Part shown: positions 15,001 to 26,799 of the stretch, piece after piece | Layout of the letters: every line of letters begins with the position of its first letter | Position numbering within the stretch: the stretch's first letter is position 1 | Source: Spirodela intermedia | Lineage: Eukaryota > Streptophyta > Magnoliopsida > Alismatales > Araceae | Assembly (NCBI GenBank): GCA_902729315.2 | Contig: LR746269.1 | Location: 842,001 to 906,000, forward strand | Length of the DNA stretch: 64,000 bases | Reading direction: 5' to 3' | Notes under the pieces: model-generated | What the model saw: only the letters and a program-made list of their open reading frames with translations | Databases searched by the model: none | Told to the model about the DNA's origin: nothing | Program-made: the position numbers and the translations under genes

Positions 15001-15884
15001 TTCTTCTTGTCTTATTTTCAAAAGTTTTAGTATTTATTTTTAAGTCCAGCTCATAGGTCCCGTCCAATTTGAGCTGTTGATATGCCTTTTCTTTTTCTTT
15101 TTTCAGTAAGAAAAATGGTAAGCTACATTGTTGGAGGTTGTAACAGGAAACGAGTCAAAAAATAAGCCACAACGTGCACTAATTCCTCTTATCTTATCCT
15201 GAAAATTTTGTGGTTACATTCGGTCTAGTTGATATTTAAGTTTTTAAAAGCCTCAAACCCCAATCTTTCTACACTTTTCGGACATCCAAATAAAAGCATA
15301 TGAACGTTTAAGGAGAGAAACAAAGAAAGAAAAAAAATCCTGGACGCCTCAGGTTATACAATCGGCGTGTTTCAATCATCCGCCGACGATCGGTGAATGT
15401 GGAACGTAATTCTATCCTCCTTCCCCCACCCCACGATAGAATATACGGCGTAACTGACCTGATACGTAGAAAGCCCGTGGAAACCAACTCTGTAGGAATA
15501 GAGAGGGGTTGAGCTTTTTATCACATAAATTAGTGATAGTCCCACATTTATGACACCCAAAGAGAGCAGAACTATCGTGAGGAAAACGAATACCTGAAAA
15601 GCTCGGCATGATCAGTGCAGTATCGGTTTTGCTCCTCCCCGCCCTGAAGCGTAAGTATACAGATCAACCCAATACCTCTCCGACGACAAGAACGCTGGGA
15701 ATGATAATCTCGACGACCAAATGAGGTGACCACTCACCTGCAGGAGGACAAATCCGTGCACGGGTCGAGACGACTCCGCAAGGCGCTGGCGAAGGCACCG
15801 AACGAGCTTCCCCCGATTCTGAGCATGGAGTTCCATGCGCACCTCGGCTGGGGTCAGAGTGGAGCCGCCAGGCGAGGAAGCCAT
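1..15884 (-). CDS. PEPD: Xaa-Pro dipeptidase (prolidase), 15 exons, 3' end cut by window edge
   Basis: Family role: metallopeptidase (M24B) that hydrolyses X-Pro dipeptides, probably cytosolic. Coding exons, in transcript order: 15884-15738, 15643-15594, 14826-14766, 10587-10492, 10415-10266, 8121-7990, 6730-6603, 6144-6102, 4615-4532, 3818-3777, 3352-3282, 850-797, 707-602, 506-438 and 58-1. All phases join and give about 430 residues of an expected 480-500; the C-terminus lies left of the window. Start MASSPGG is followed by the plant-like N-domain motifs [11 protein letters not shown] and [11 protein letters not shown]. Catalytic motifs seen: [15 protein letters not shown] (metal ligands D280 and D291), HGLGH (H374) and VEPGCYF (E416); the last glutamate ligand is outside. 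Spacing matches human PEPD D276/D287/H370/E412. The exon 13 donor reads GTCCCC, which is weak. Introns 3 and 11 carry copia elements, but the exons show no stops, so the gene looks intact. Confidence 0.95.
1047..2914 (+). mobile_element. Internally deleted copia LTR element in prolidase intron 11
   Basis: A remnant of the same family as the intron 3 element, in the opposite orientation. The 3' LTR (2722-2914) aligns with the LTRs at 10835-11026 and 14513-14724 and ends in the same TCTTCAACA. The left end keeps only about 70 bp of 5' LTR (1047-about 1115, starting TGTGGACGG). The 5-bp target duplication CCCAT lies at 1042-1046 and 2915-2919, so both outer ends are original. Inside, 1244-1504 encodes a UBN2-type Gag fragment, about 1810-1930 a broken zinc-knuckle region, and about 2100-2250 a protease-start-like stretch. 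About 2600-2700 resembles the copia Pol C-terminal tail. Most of integrase and reverse transcriptase is missing and there are many stops, so it is non-autonomous and dead. Confidence 0.85.
2722..2914 (+). repeat. 3' LTR of the intron 11 copia remnant
   Basis: Contains the family landmarks ATGTGTCCAGTATATTCCAAG, CCTTCTGGGATCTGTT and CTTTCAAATAAGAGAATA, all recognisable in the intron 3 LTRs. It ends TCTTCAACA immediately before the CCCAT target duplication. Confidence 0.85.
4616..6101 (-). other. Prolidase intron 8, unrecognised sequence with a short shuffled repeat
   Basis: No coding similarity recognised. The phrase AATTCAAGTGGGCGATTC occurs twice (about 5123 and 5217) and CAAACAGCTTTC occurs beside each copy in different order, suggesting a local rearranged duplication about 95 bp apart. 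Confidence 0.5.
8122..10265 (-). other. Prolidase intron 5, 2.1 kb, no gene recognised
   Basis: Holds an ATT/ACT trinucleotide-rich tract at 8659-8692. The part at about 9.3-10.2 kb has a different texture (more balanced base composition, short stop-rich open frames) and may be an old transposon relic, but I could not identify a domain, LTR or terminal repeat. Confidence 0.5.
10835..11026 (-). repeat. 3' LTR of intron 3 copia element
   Basis: 192 bp. Begins TGCTGAAGATAAAATCAG and ends CACATCCTGTCAACA on the plus strand, near-parallel to the LTR at 14513-14724 but with substitutions and indels, so the insertion is not recent. Confidence 0.88.
14513..14724 (-). repeat. 5' LTR of intron 3 copia element
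   Basis: 212 bp. Begins TGTTGAAGATAAAATCAG and ends CATCCTGTCAACA on the plus strand. It is flanked on the right by target duplication AAGAT and on the left by the primer-binding-site-like sequence. Confidence 0.9.
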
Positions 15885-16066
15885 GGCGGTCCTCGTGCCT
15901 CTTCCCTCTTCCTCCGCCAGAGTCGAAGATCCCGTACAGGAACAGACTGTGGACCTCCGCCGTTCCGAAACGAACCGATGCAGACCTTCGTTACTTGTAT
16001 AACCCCTGTAACAAATAAAATTGTAAATATGCCTCTAAAATTTTCGTACAACTTTTTGCCCTCTAG

Positions 16067-16074
16067 TATTTAAA
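16067..16074 (-). promoter_or_regulatory. Possible TATA-like box of the prolidase gene
   Basis: TTTAAATA on the minus strand, about 185 bp upstream of the exon 1 ATG. Position is plausible but there is no further support. Confidence 0.25.
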
Positions 16075-16484
16075 GAAATTCATTCAGTTATTTAGGACAA
16101 TAAATACCCTTCTCTGAGTTCTTGGGACTGATGCATCTGCTGATTAGGAGAGAGAGAGAGAGAGAGAGAGAGGAGGGGAAATATTAATATTTTTAGAAAC
16201 CATATATCGTGATACCCATCATTATTTGTATTCATTAGAATAAAAATACCGTTTTTTAGTTAACGAGGTTAAATACTTTACAAATTAAAAGCATATCCAA
16301 TTAAGTCACCTCTAATGCGAGGTAAATACTAGTAAGAGGAGAATAATTTGAGGGAAAATACAAGTTAGTGGAGACTTTTGCACGGTTCAAAATGGGCCAC
16401 ATTCTGAGGGGATTTGATATTTCATCCTACTGAGACAAAATATTTCCCATTTTGGTCCTGTAATTGAGTCTGTTAAAATGTGGG

Positions 16485-16558
16485 TCTCTCTCTCTCTCTC
16501 TCTCTCTCGCTTGCAGGAGAGTGAGAGTGAGAGAGAGAGAGAGAAAGAGAGAGATGAG
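16485..16558. repeat. Inverted CT/GA microsatellite pair
   Basis: A (TC)12 tract at 16485-16508 is followed after a short spacer by an imperfect GA tract to 16558, so the two could pair as a hairpin. A further GA tract follows at 16608-16642. Confidence 0.7.
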
Positions 16559-16609
16559 ATGGAAGAACAGGGCCCACCTAGCAGGTAGGTAGATGCATGG
16601 ACAGGACTC

Positions 16610-16640
<31 letters not shown>

Positions 16641-16765
16641 GCAATAATCATTGATCAATTGTGGTGTTTCCTTGATACACATGGGATAAACACAAGCCTG
16701 ACCGAAAGCAAAGGGGGAGCTCCACGGGATTACAGAGTGTTGGGGTCAGAGGGAGTACCGTTATT

Positions 16766-16793
16766 GGGGGGAGGGGGGGGGGGGAAGGGGGGG
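16766..16793 (+). repeat. G-rich run, possible G-quadruplex sequence
   Basis: A near-continuous G tract interrupted by A residues, downstream of the PP2A B55 stop codon. In the PP2A transcript it reads as a C run. Confidence 0.6.
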
Positions 16794-17090
16794 AGCCGGG
16801 CCGACCAAAGAATGAGCAGGAACAATAAGACTAAAGTCTTCTTCGGCGTGGCCGTTGACCTGGACAACAGAAATCCAGAGAGGGTTAGCCGGATCTCATC
16901 TCCTCCCCTTCCCTCAGAAAAAGGATTAAAAAGAGAGAAGAGAACCCATTCCATCAGAGGGCTGCCCCCTCCGACGGCATCTTCCTGGAAATGGTATGAT
17001 TCAGCGAACCTTCCCGGTCGGGCTGGCGGATTAGATCGGGAGCAGGCCAAAAATATGGGCTTCACAGCGGCGGCAGTGGCGGCAGCGGCT

Positions 17091-17777
17091 TCAGGCATAG
17101 TACATGTACAGGCTGTTGGCGGCGGCACAGGCGATGGAGTTCTCAGTCGGGTGCCAAGCAAGATGGAGCAGCTTGCTGGTGAAGTCGTAGGAGTTCCCAT
17201 TGGCGTCTACCCCGGGGCTCTCTGATCCTGCGGCCATAGATTCACATACAAGGTGGCATCACCTCCCAATGAAGAATTTAAAGTAAGAAAACCAGGCTCT
17301 GCTGCTGGGGCCAGGAAGGAAGACCGACCTCTGCGGACGACCCGGGTCAGGTTACTCAGAGACCTTGCCGGCCTCGCGGGGCTCTGGATGTTCCTCCTGC
17401 ATTGGTTCCGAGTTTGAGCAAATTGGATCATGTTTTATTCCATAGGAGGAAAGTTTATGTTCTAGGGGCCGGACCTCATGGGAGTCCTGCTAGCCTCCAA
17501 GGTCGTGTTCTCGGTGCTCCCGGGAAGAACGCCGAAGACGCGGAACACGTTGCTGCGGGATGAACAGGAAGGGGATCGCTGGCTGCTGAAACTGAATCTA
17601 CGCTCTACTGTGTAAAGGGCATGGATCTTACCTATAAGAGCCGGTGGCCACCCTGAGCCCATCTCCACTGAGGCAGCACTCGAACTTGTCAAAAATGGAG
17701 TCGTTCTCGTAAAGATCGCATAGCTGCAAAAGAGGAAGAAGTCAACTCAGCCGCAGCTTCTCCAGAGACCTCTGCAA

Positions 17778-17814
<37 letters not shown>

Positions 17815-20800
17815 GATATATATATATACCTTTGGCCTCAAGTATTCATGGACCTGGAAGGTGGCGACGGGTCCAGAGTTCATGTTGATGTCCCAGAGCT
17901 GAGGACAGAGAGAAAGAAGGGTGAGAGTCAGCGGATCACAGAGTGAAGAAATGTGAACTCATCGCATAGATGTCCATGTTTCTAATCAAAAACTATATAA
18001 CAAGCTCTGAAGTTTTCTTTCTTAAAACTGCAATAAGAAAAAAACACCTGCAAACAGTAATCAAGTAAAGAAGAAATATAATGCATTTAATTATTCCAGG
18101 CATGTGGGTCACTTATCAAAAATTCTAATGCCAAAAGGCGTGCCTTAAAAATAAAAAAATAATTAAAAATCATTTTTAAAAAAATTCCACCGGCTACCAA
18201 CAGACCTTAAGAGTCATGTAATCACGACTCAAGATGTGCTTTCCATCCCTTCCAAACTTGATATCAGATATTGAGGCAATGATCTCGGTAAAAAAAGACC
18301 TTGAACCAGGTGCCTCATGCTCTTCAAATCTACGTTCAAGCAGTTCAACGATGGCTTTAGCTAAGCAGGCGTGCGGACATAAGAAGATCAACAAAGCGAG
18401 GATATGTCGCAGGCAATAGCTTACAACTGACTATGATTGTCACATAATGCCGATTGCCGCAGGTCAATAAGCCGGATAGATCCCTTTGAACTGCTATATG
18501 CCAACGTATGGCAGTGGGAAGGATGGAATTCTGCGCATGTTATCACCTCTGCAACAATATGCGAGGTCAAGCTCATATGCATCTGACTTTAAGACTTGTC
18601 ATTCCAAGAACATGGAAATTATATTGCTAAGCTTTTCAAAAAATAAAAAACAACTAAATAAAAAAAAGGAGGACTAAACATTCATCATCTATGCGAAATT
18701 CAAAAAGATTAAAAAAAAAGATCATGTGATAATTAAAATCCACTAGAATCCAAGGGTGGCTAAAATACCAAATAAAAACCATTTTTTTTCTCTAAACTGG
18801 TATAATACATCGGTCAAAACAGATGACAATGTTGACTTCATCTGGCGATTTTTTCCCCTTCAACAGTGGTGGGTATCACCGTTCTTGACAAGGTGCACAG
18901 TCAAAATTGAGATAAATTTCACCAGCTAAAATACCTTAAGAGATGATAATATATTCGCTGGACAATTGTCCCATATTTCCTACTTTTTCCTTCTTCTTTT
19001 TTTCCCTTCTTTGAATTCTCGTACTTGCATAAATGCAAAACAATATTGTTTGAGAACAGGGCTCTCCCACTCTCCTTATTCTCTCTAGTCATAACACAGG
19101 GTTAGAGCCATCTCCCTATTTTCAAAAAAGCTGCAAGCAAAGCAAGCCATTAATATTTTCTTCATTGTTATCACAGGTTCATTGGGAAACCCTCCAGATA
19201 CGATCCTGACAAGTATTTTTCTTTTCGCACTTCCTTGAGCTCATATTAGACATATATGTAGACAAACGTAAACGTACAAAGGTATATAAACCAATTCCAC
19301 AGAAGATGTGGGCTCTCAAGTTCTCCGTATTCTTTCTATTCGTCGTGATAACATTAAAAATGGGTAATAGGCATTCTTCGAACAGAGGTAATCTCAGATT
19401 AAGGTCATGAGGAAGCGAAGATACAAGGAAGAAGGTGAGAGAAATATAGGGAGGGTTGTCTTTGGGTTTCCCTGCTCGAATCTAGATTCTGAGCTCATTC
19501 TAATACCCACATGAACCTTACCTGAACTTGAAAAATAGCAATAAGAATAGGAGTCGACGATTCAATTTTCAAACCTGATTTATGAAAGAAAACACGTAGA
19601 TAAGTTATTTCATTTTCACAAAGGTTGGATGATCCTCTTTGTCGATACTCATATCATCACTAAAAAAAGTATTTAATAAATAAAATAACACATGTGCGAA
19701 TGTTGATAACTAGCATCATAAGTATTTATACATTATTTCATACGTAAACACTATCGACTCATACATTCAAATCTTATTTTATTTATACATACATACTAAA
19801 TAATATATCTTGTATTATTTGATAACTCAAGCATTAACTCTCGTTTAAAAGTAACTTTTTTTTTCTAAAATTCCCATTTTTTTACTGGCTCAATGCCTGT
19901 TCACGTTCAGTAGAACATCAGCCATCTGCCAATTGCTGCATTTGCGAATGAGTATTCCGCTTCCTCAGTTGGGGACTGCATTTGTGAATGATATCCTTTG
20001 AATATGGGCACTGATAAATAACACATTTTTAAATGGCTAATGCAATGACGCATAAATGATTTTTTGCAAGCCCCAATCGCACACAAATTCATCCATGGGA
20101 AGGCACCCAGCCAAACACGTTTATTAATGTAAACAGGGTCTAAGAGCAAGCATTAACTTAGCATAGGCGAGTTTCCAAAATTATGGCTTTCATAGTGGCC
20201 TTGGATGAGCACCAAGTAAACAAAACAGCATAACTTGTACACACTTGTAAAAACGTGTGCTTTAGATTGAACACCAAGTCAAAGATGAATGAAAAATAGA
20301 AACACACCATAAGGAAAAAGGGACTGTTTAGAAACAGGCAATAGACTAAAAAAAAAAAAACTGCCTCTGATATATCCCACGGTGCAGTAAAGGAAACAAC
20401 AACATCGACAGCCATCAGACTTTCAAAGATAACAAAAATTATCATGAAAAAGTTAAACTATTTAATCATATAACTAGGGGTTGCTTGTTTCTAATCCTAC
20501 ATCCAACCTCCAAAAAAGAATTAAGAAATCCAACCAAATTTCTATTTAAGAAAGCCCCTCGCATCTGTGTTTTTAACTTTAATGGAAATCATCTGATATG
20601 GTTACGAAACTTTTATTTAAATGAACTGCCAAAGAACAAACTCAAATACAATAGATCTCATTCAAAACTCATGAAATGTATACCAGTAAGATCCTCCATG
20701 TTCGCAGGTTTCACATCGACAATGTTAAAGCTCTGGTTGCTTATCTCCAAATTCCAGAGATTTATTCGTAGATCGTCAGCTGAGATAAATGTTTCACCAT

Positions 20801-23800
20801 CACTGCAAATAAAATAGGATAACGTTGGTGATATTCAAACTTGACTGGAAGTATGACACAGCAGATGAGCAGGACGATATTTCAAACAAGATACAGCGCA
20901 TTAAATTGGGCTACTTCTATCTTCACGGTACATAAATGTCTCTATTCATGCAGATGAAAATCAAGAAAAGAAAACTTTGCACTTTTCCGTGTCATGAGTA
21001 TGACAGTCTATTGCTTGGATCTTGCATGGCACTTGATAATTAGCACCAAAGACCTTCTCTTATGAGGTCAGATGGCTGAAGAGTTCTCCTTTTCCTCCTT
21101 GGAAAAGTGATATAATTAGTGACGACCCTTCAAAAACCTCTGTGCGTGTGCATGTGCGTGTGCGTGAATGTGCTTTTTACTTCTTTTTTTCTCTGGGGAT
21201 GTGTGTGCGCGCTGTAGTGGGGGGATTGGGTTTTAACAGTAAGATCAACAAAAAGCGTTTCATGCTAACAGGGAGGGACCAATTTCATGGTGAAAATCCG
21301 TTTAGTCAGGGCATCCTGAACGACGACTCTAATGTACAATAAGAACCAACAGGCACCAAATAAAACAATGAAACAATCATTGTCATGGATAAGCCAGCCT
21401 ATTTTCACAACGTGGGTTTTATCCATAAATAAAGTTTTCCAACCTCGATTCATTGACTGAAGAAACCTACATAGCATGCGCATGAACAAAACGCCAAAGG
21501 TAATTGGGTGTTACAAGGAGAAACACAATAATCAGCTGCCGTCCAATCCTGGCATATTCATGAATATAAGCAAGTATGAGCTGTCCTACAAGTGAATACC
21601 TATCTCAGAGACCAAACACTGACCTAGATGTCAAAAAGGTCCTTTCTAAAAGAAAACTATTCCTTAAAGTTGTCATGACCTTTAAATGATTTCCGGGGGG
21701 ACAACTCAGCAGCGTTTCTTGAAGCCTTAAATTAAATAAAATTGAATTAAATAATAGTCAACCATGCGTGTCTTCATCAGTCTTAATTTCAACACGATGA
21801 AAGGACTGTCTGCGACATCTAAGTTAGCATCAGAAAAATACTGAGCTCAGGAGAATCAACCTTTCTTCAAAGTGATTCTCTGGGACATACTTATCTATTA
21901 TTCAACATAAAAAGAGTTGACTTCAACAACACAACCATGTGCCTTCACAGCAAGACATTAGCTTCAAAACGTGGCATATTTGTTGCAGAAAGTATAACAA
22001 CACTCGTTGCAAGAAAAAAAAGGATAACATTAACCTATGCAAATTTACGTCTTCAGTGAGATGATCAAGTTTGACTAAAGTTTAAGATTGGCCAAAACTG
22101 GTATCGTGAAGTTGCTAGAAAAATAGTAGATTGGAGTCAAAGATTATCGCTAAGAAGCTGAGGCTCGGACCAACCTGAACCAACTTGTAGACTATGTCCA
22201 GACAGCCCAAAACAACAGATTCTACTCAGAGGTCAGCTCCATACGACATATCATGATAAATATAAATACTTTAAGCCCGGCATAACTCTCAGGTAACAAG
22301 CACCTCTTTTATAGATATCTAATGTCACAGGACAACTAAGAATTTGGAAAAAGTAGAACAACCTGTTAAAAATTCAGGGAAAATACTATCCTCAGATTAA
22401 ATGGCAGAGTAAAAGAAAGCTTGACAATTTACAACCATAATTCTGTCAAATGTACAGATTATGCACACCTGTTATTCGAGATGGAGTTGATATGATAATC
22501 ATGCGCATGAGCATAGATCCTTCGACATCTAGCAGCAAGGCTTGTCTCATTCTCAATTACCTAAACATAGAGATGCACAGAATATTAGTTTATTCCCTCA
22601 TATTTATGTTTAAGAGCACAAAGACGAGAAAGTTCACCCTTAAATTACATAGCCTATCAACAAATACGAAGGTTTCATACACATCTAAACACTGAAACGA
22701 AATGCTAAGCAAGTAAGTTGTTTACAGAAAGTTCTGGCATTTTGAATCAAAGTATCCTGACACTCTATGTTTCCCAGTCATATGATATATATACAAGAAG
22801 CAACCAAGTTTCATGAAGCCTGCACCTGTTTTCAGGTTTGCAAGTTTGATTGATACTCTAGCCAAAAAACCCGCAAGTGGATTTTAGAATTCAACACAAC
22901 ATGTAGAAATTCCATAATGGTCAGGAACAAGATACTCCACTCTACAGAAAACAGCATACGCTATCTGAAACATTATAAAATATAAGGAATATGTTGAATA
23001 CAACTACCACAGGTAAACGGAGTGAAGGAAATCCTCCAGGAGGAAATGAGAAATCCTTGGTCAGATAATTGTAGCGACTTTCTGAGTAAGTGCCATTTGG
23101 AAGAAATGCCTTTGAACTAGCTGTACTTGAACTCGCAATGCTACCATTTCCTAAACCTTGTGATACATTCAAATTCATTTCTGAAATTCTTTTCACTTTC
23201 TTTTCTTGAACCTGAACAGGAAAAAAACCAAAAATAGGATCAAAATAAAGAGCATTTTATTTGCAAATATGGATGCTGCTCATTGTTTGAACGTCGAAAT
23301 CAGCTCAAAACAGGTGAAGAAAAGTAGGGATGATGATCAAGAAAATCGGCATAGTTTCCCAAAATATGCATAATAAGGGTGTACGCATTAATATATGTTA
23401 AAATTAATTCACATAATATTATGCAAACAACTCTTAAATCTTACCCTGAAATTTGATGAATCCACATAAATAAATAGAATAAATCCTTGTATACGTTTTT
23501 AACATGCATAAATATTAATATAACACATCAAAATCTAGTAAAAGACAATTCCTAGACTCATGTAAAAATAGTAGAGGATACTCATTAAAATGCAAAAAAA
23601 AATGCAACCACTCCTCCACCGTAACATATCATATCAGTCTACCTTAGACCCCCGACATTACCTCTCGAAGATGTATTATCGTTGAAAAAACGCTTTTCTC
23701 TCTGAACCCAATGGAAACAACAAGAAATAAATCCTTGCAACAAGAAAGATCATTAAAAGCCTGACACATATTCTATCAAACAAGACTATGTCATCTTCAA

Positions 23801-24180
23801 ACAAAAGTTACCAAATACAAAAAGAGTGATGCAATAGAAACTCAGACGAAATTCGTAGATAAATAGCAAAACGTGAACACATTCACCTTATGGCCTCCAA
23901 CTAGCATCATAGTAGGCATCACGTGAAACAACATAAGAAACATAGTCACCATGCCCAGCAAATTCATGTGTGTACATCTATGAAAGATAAGGAATATTGT
24001 CCGCAGATTCACTGATTCCAAAGGAGATTAGTATACTTGCTTAATGAACAGGAGATACCTTCCATAGTTTTATCGTTTTGTCATTAGTTGATAAAATAAA
24101 CAGGGCGCCATTAGCTGTTTGGCACCAGCGAATCTTGTTTATCTTCTCTTCTATCTCCAAACTTTTGAGATAGTCAAACT

Positions 24181-24221
<41 letters not shown>

Positions 24222-26112
24222 CGTGGTCAGTCAAAATTGTATAAAGGAATGAATAGTCGACACTTTGATCACAAACAATACAAATGATAAGTACCTCTGG
24301 TTCATGGCTTTGGAACTCAGTTTTGTAGCGAAATTCAGGATGCCTAACTGGATAATCTAACCTTTCTAGAGATCTTTGACCGCTTTGCTGCAAATTACAT
24401 CATCAATTATTCAGGAGATGTAATAGCATGAAGAGATTAAAAAGGTATAAGGGAACTGAAAATAGTGAAAGCGTGACAAACAAGGTACAGAAGACATTAA
24501 AGTAAGAGAAAAAAGTTACTAGCAGCTAGACATACATCTCTGATATCTGTTCTTTCAAACAGAACAACACGGCCTCCTCGGTCACCAGTAGCAAGATGAC
24601 CACCAGATTTGTCAAATTCAATTGCAGAGATGATGTCAACTGCAGGAGGCGGCAAGCAACAAAGATAGTCAGTAAGAAAACAGGAATTTGGCAATCTATA
24701 TTAGAGCAGCTAATGTCAAGTGTTAGAGCACCCAAACGGGGTTCTAATACTAAATGATAAAAAGGAGCTAAAATGGTAAAAAAAGAAGAAGCTAACTGAG
24801 CTGTAACAGGACAGTTTATGCTCAATTATTACACGGTGATATGGAGTTACTTATGTCATAAGACAAGATTTGTACAGAAAAACTCAATACACTGCTCCTA
24901 TAAGTGAAATTAGCATAATGAATCAAAAATGTCCTAAATTATGGACGTAAAAGTTACTACTGATTTTGTTAGATTTCATTAATCTTTAAAGGAGACTGGC
25001 AATTTGAGATGGGCAAAATAACATAAGATTCCTTTGGTTAATGAGTTCTCATTTGAACTTCTTCATCCAAACTAAAACCTGCCTAGGTGTAAAATGAGCA
25101 GTTGGAAAATACCCAAAAGAGAAATTTCTATGAAAGATTCCCGTCCAATATTTTAAGGATACAAGGCTTGAGAGACTTGACCGAGATTACTCTGGGGTGA
25201 GCACATTTTTTTGAGAACATCTGCTTGAATTTTGCCTCATTTATTACTCGTCTCATTTATTGAATATAAACTAAGTTAGATAAATTCAGCTTAAACTTTA
25301 GAGACACAAAATACAGATGATATGATACGTTGAAAAGAGATGCACATCTACGCTGTACATGGAATATACTGCCAAACCAAAAAAAAAATCATTTGGGGTG
25401 GAAGCAGGAAGAATGAGGATGGAGGCAATTATGTCCTGAAATACTTCTGTATGAATGGTTTAATTCTTGAAAAATCGCATTTCATAGTCTTAGTACAGAC
25501 TGAACAGTCATACTACTAAGATAAACTCGCACATATTTTTGACAGTGAAAGGTAAATACTAAATCATGCTTGCTTTGGTGACGATCGAGAATTAGAGCTC
25601 CACTTGATTGACCTATTTATCGGGATGGGAGAAGGAAAATAAAGATCCCAGCAACTGAGGCTACAATATTTCAGCACACAACAGATGTACGGCTCCCTTC
25701 AGAGATATATATATATATATTTCAAAAATTACCCGGCTATCAATGGGATGAAATTCTGCACCAAATATACCCGCTGTCCAAAGAGTTAAGCAAGCAAACT
25801 CATAAAACGTGATCAAAATCCGACGAATATCCCAAAAGAAAATTCGAACGAAGAGGGGAATGCAACCTACGCTCCTGAGGAATCTTGAGAAGAGAGGACA
25901 GCAATATGAGGAAACGATGAAAAAATTACAGCAGACCAGATAGCGACAGATACTGCCACCAAATAGCGGCATAAGGCGAAAAAGGGCGTACCTTCCTGGA
26001 CCTCCTCTCCCGCCGTCCGTTCGCCGAACACTTGAGAAAATTTCCACTCCAACGGCGGCGGCCGCGGCCCCGGGGCCAGCTGTCCGGCGTCCTCCCCGCT
26101 CTTGCCGCTCAT
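17091..26112 (-). CDS. PP2A 55-kDa regulatory subunit B (B55), 14 exons, complete
   Basis: Family role: WD40 beta-propeller that joins the PP2A A scaffold and C catalytic subunits and selects substrates, in cytosol and nucleus. Coding exons: 26112-25992, 24639-24536, 24387-24295, 24178-24059, 23211-23008, 22560-22469, 20802-20684, 18548-18425, 18329-18206, 17898-17830, 17723-17632, 17552-17475, 17396-17329 and 17227-17091. They join without a phase break to 514 aa plus TGA, the usual plant B55 length. Hallmarks: [134 protein letters not shown] and the end NSLYMYYA. Exon 5 encodes a serine-rich insert typical of plant forms. Donors of exons 12 (GTCCGG) and 13 (GTCGGT) are weak. Isoform class (alpha or beta) not resolved. 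Confidence 0.96.
17780..17828. repeat. CT then TA microsatellite touching the exon 10 donor of PP2A B55
   Basis: A (TC)17 tract at 17780-17813 and a TA tract to 17828 abut the GT of exon 10 (donor at 17829-17828). On the transcript the donor reads GTATATATAT followed by a GA repeat. Confidence 0.85.
18549..20683 (-). other. PP2A B55 intron 7, 2.1 kb, no gene recognised
   Basis: AT-rich intron sequence. The open frames at 19907-20445 show no family match that I recognise. The next intron (18330-18424) is only 95 bp. Confidence 0.6.
24179..24222. repeat. GT/GA compound microsatellite forming the exon 4 acceptor tract of PP2A B55
   Basis: On the minus strand the sequence reads (CT)n(CA)n and runs directly into the CAG acceptor at 24181-24179, then exon 4 begins TTTGACTATC. 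Confidence 0.9.
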
Positions 26113-26415
26113 ACTCCGATCAAATTCGACAGAAACCGTTCGCAGAATCAGTGACGCCTACAGGCAACCATCGACGACGACTGCTCCCCAGATCAGATCC
26201 CCTCCCCCCTGCTCAGCTGCTCCGATCGGCCGACCCACGCCTCCACACCCCCCGTCCAGCCACCCCTCATCGGAACGGATTCAGAGAGAAACGCGGAGAG
26301 GGGAGCAGAGGACCTGATCGGCGATCGATCGATCGACAAAACGGAGGAATGACGACGTCTCCCTCCTCTCCTCTTCCTCTTTCGCCCTAGCGAAACTTCC
26401 ACTCCCCTAATTCCC

Positions 26416-26423
26416 TATTTATA
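26416..26423 (-). promoter_or_regulatory. TATA box of PP2A B55
   Basis: TATAAATA on the minus strand, about 300 bp upstream of the ATG at 26112, leaving a GC- and pyrimidine-rich leader. A G-box-like CACGTG lies at 26546-26551. Confidence 0.6.
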
Positions 26424-26610
26424 TGATCCCCTCCCTCGACGGAAACCATCGCTCCAGCTCCTGAAAGCGAGTTAAGTCACTACTGTGAGCCCAACGTTAA
26501 TGTCCCTAGTGCAAAGACAAATATACCCCACCCACTAAGGACGCACACGTGCGCTTGCCTGATGGCAGCTCCCGATTGACTCTCGCCAGCTCACCGCGCT
26601 ACGAGCCACA

Positions 26611-26747
26611 TGGGCCACCCCTCCTCGTCCGATGAGGCGGTGCAAGAGAATCCTCGTCATATGTGCCAACGGGCTGTGGGCCTTTTATGGTTACCGGACC
26701 CAATAATCCGGCCCATCTACCTCTGGGCCGTGCTTTTTTTGTGGGCC
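26611..26747. promoter_or_regulatory. Cluster of five TGGGCC boxes upstream of PP2A B55
   Basis: TGGGCC or GGCCCA at 26611, 26677, 26710, 26724 and 26742. This is the core of site II elements bound by TCP factors in plant housekeeping promoters. The cluster could also serve a transcript going right. Confidence 0.6.
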
Positions 26748-26799
26748 GGGACCGAACAGACAGTTGACCGATCGTAACCGCTTTTGCGGGAGTCTCTCC

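Larger units (their letters stand above)
15885..17090. other. Intergenic region between prolidase 5' end and PP2A B55 stop codon
   Basis: Contains the prolidase promoter and leader (about 15.9-16.1 kb) and the PP2A B55 3' untranslated region on the minus strand. Four GA/CT microsatellite tracts lie at 16148-16172, 16485-16508, 16515-16558 and 16608-16642. A G-rich run lies at 16766-16793. No other gene is recognised; the open frames here are antisense or made of SLSLS/RERER repeats. Confidence 0.6.

Noticed and set aside
15372-15560. Frame with GKEDRI near 15410 considered as prolidase exon 2
   Set aside because: The true exon 2 ([16 protein letters not shown]) lies at 15594-15643 with correct splice sites and phase.
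16593-17225. 210-codon plus-strand open frame
   Set aside because: Antisense to the last PP2A B55 exon and its 3' flank; composed of GA-repeat translation and Gly-rich low complexity.
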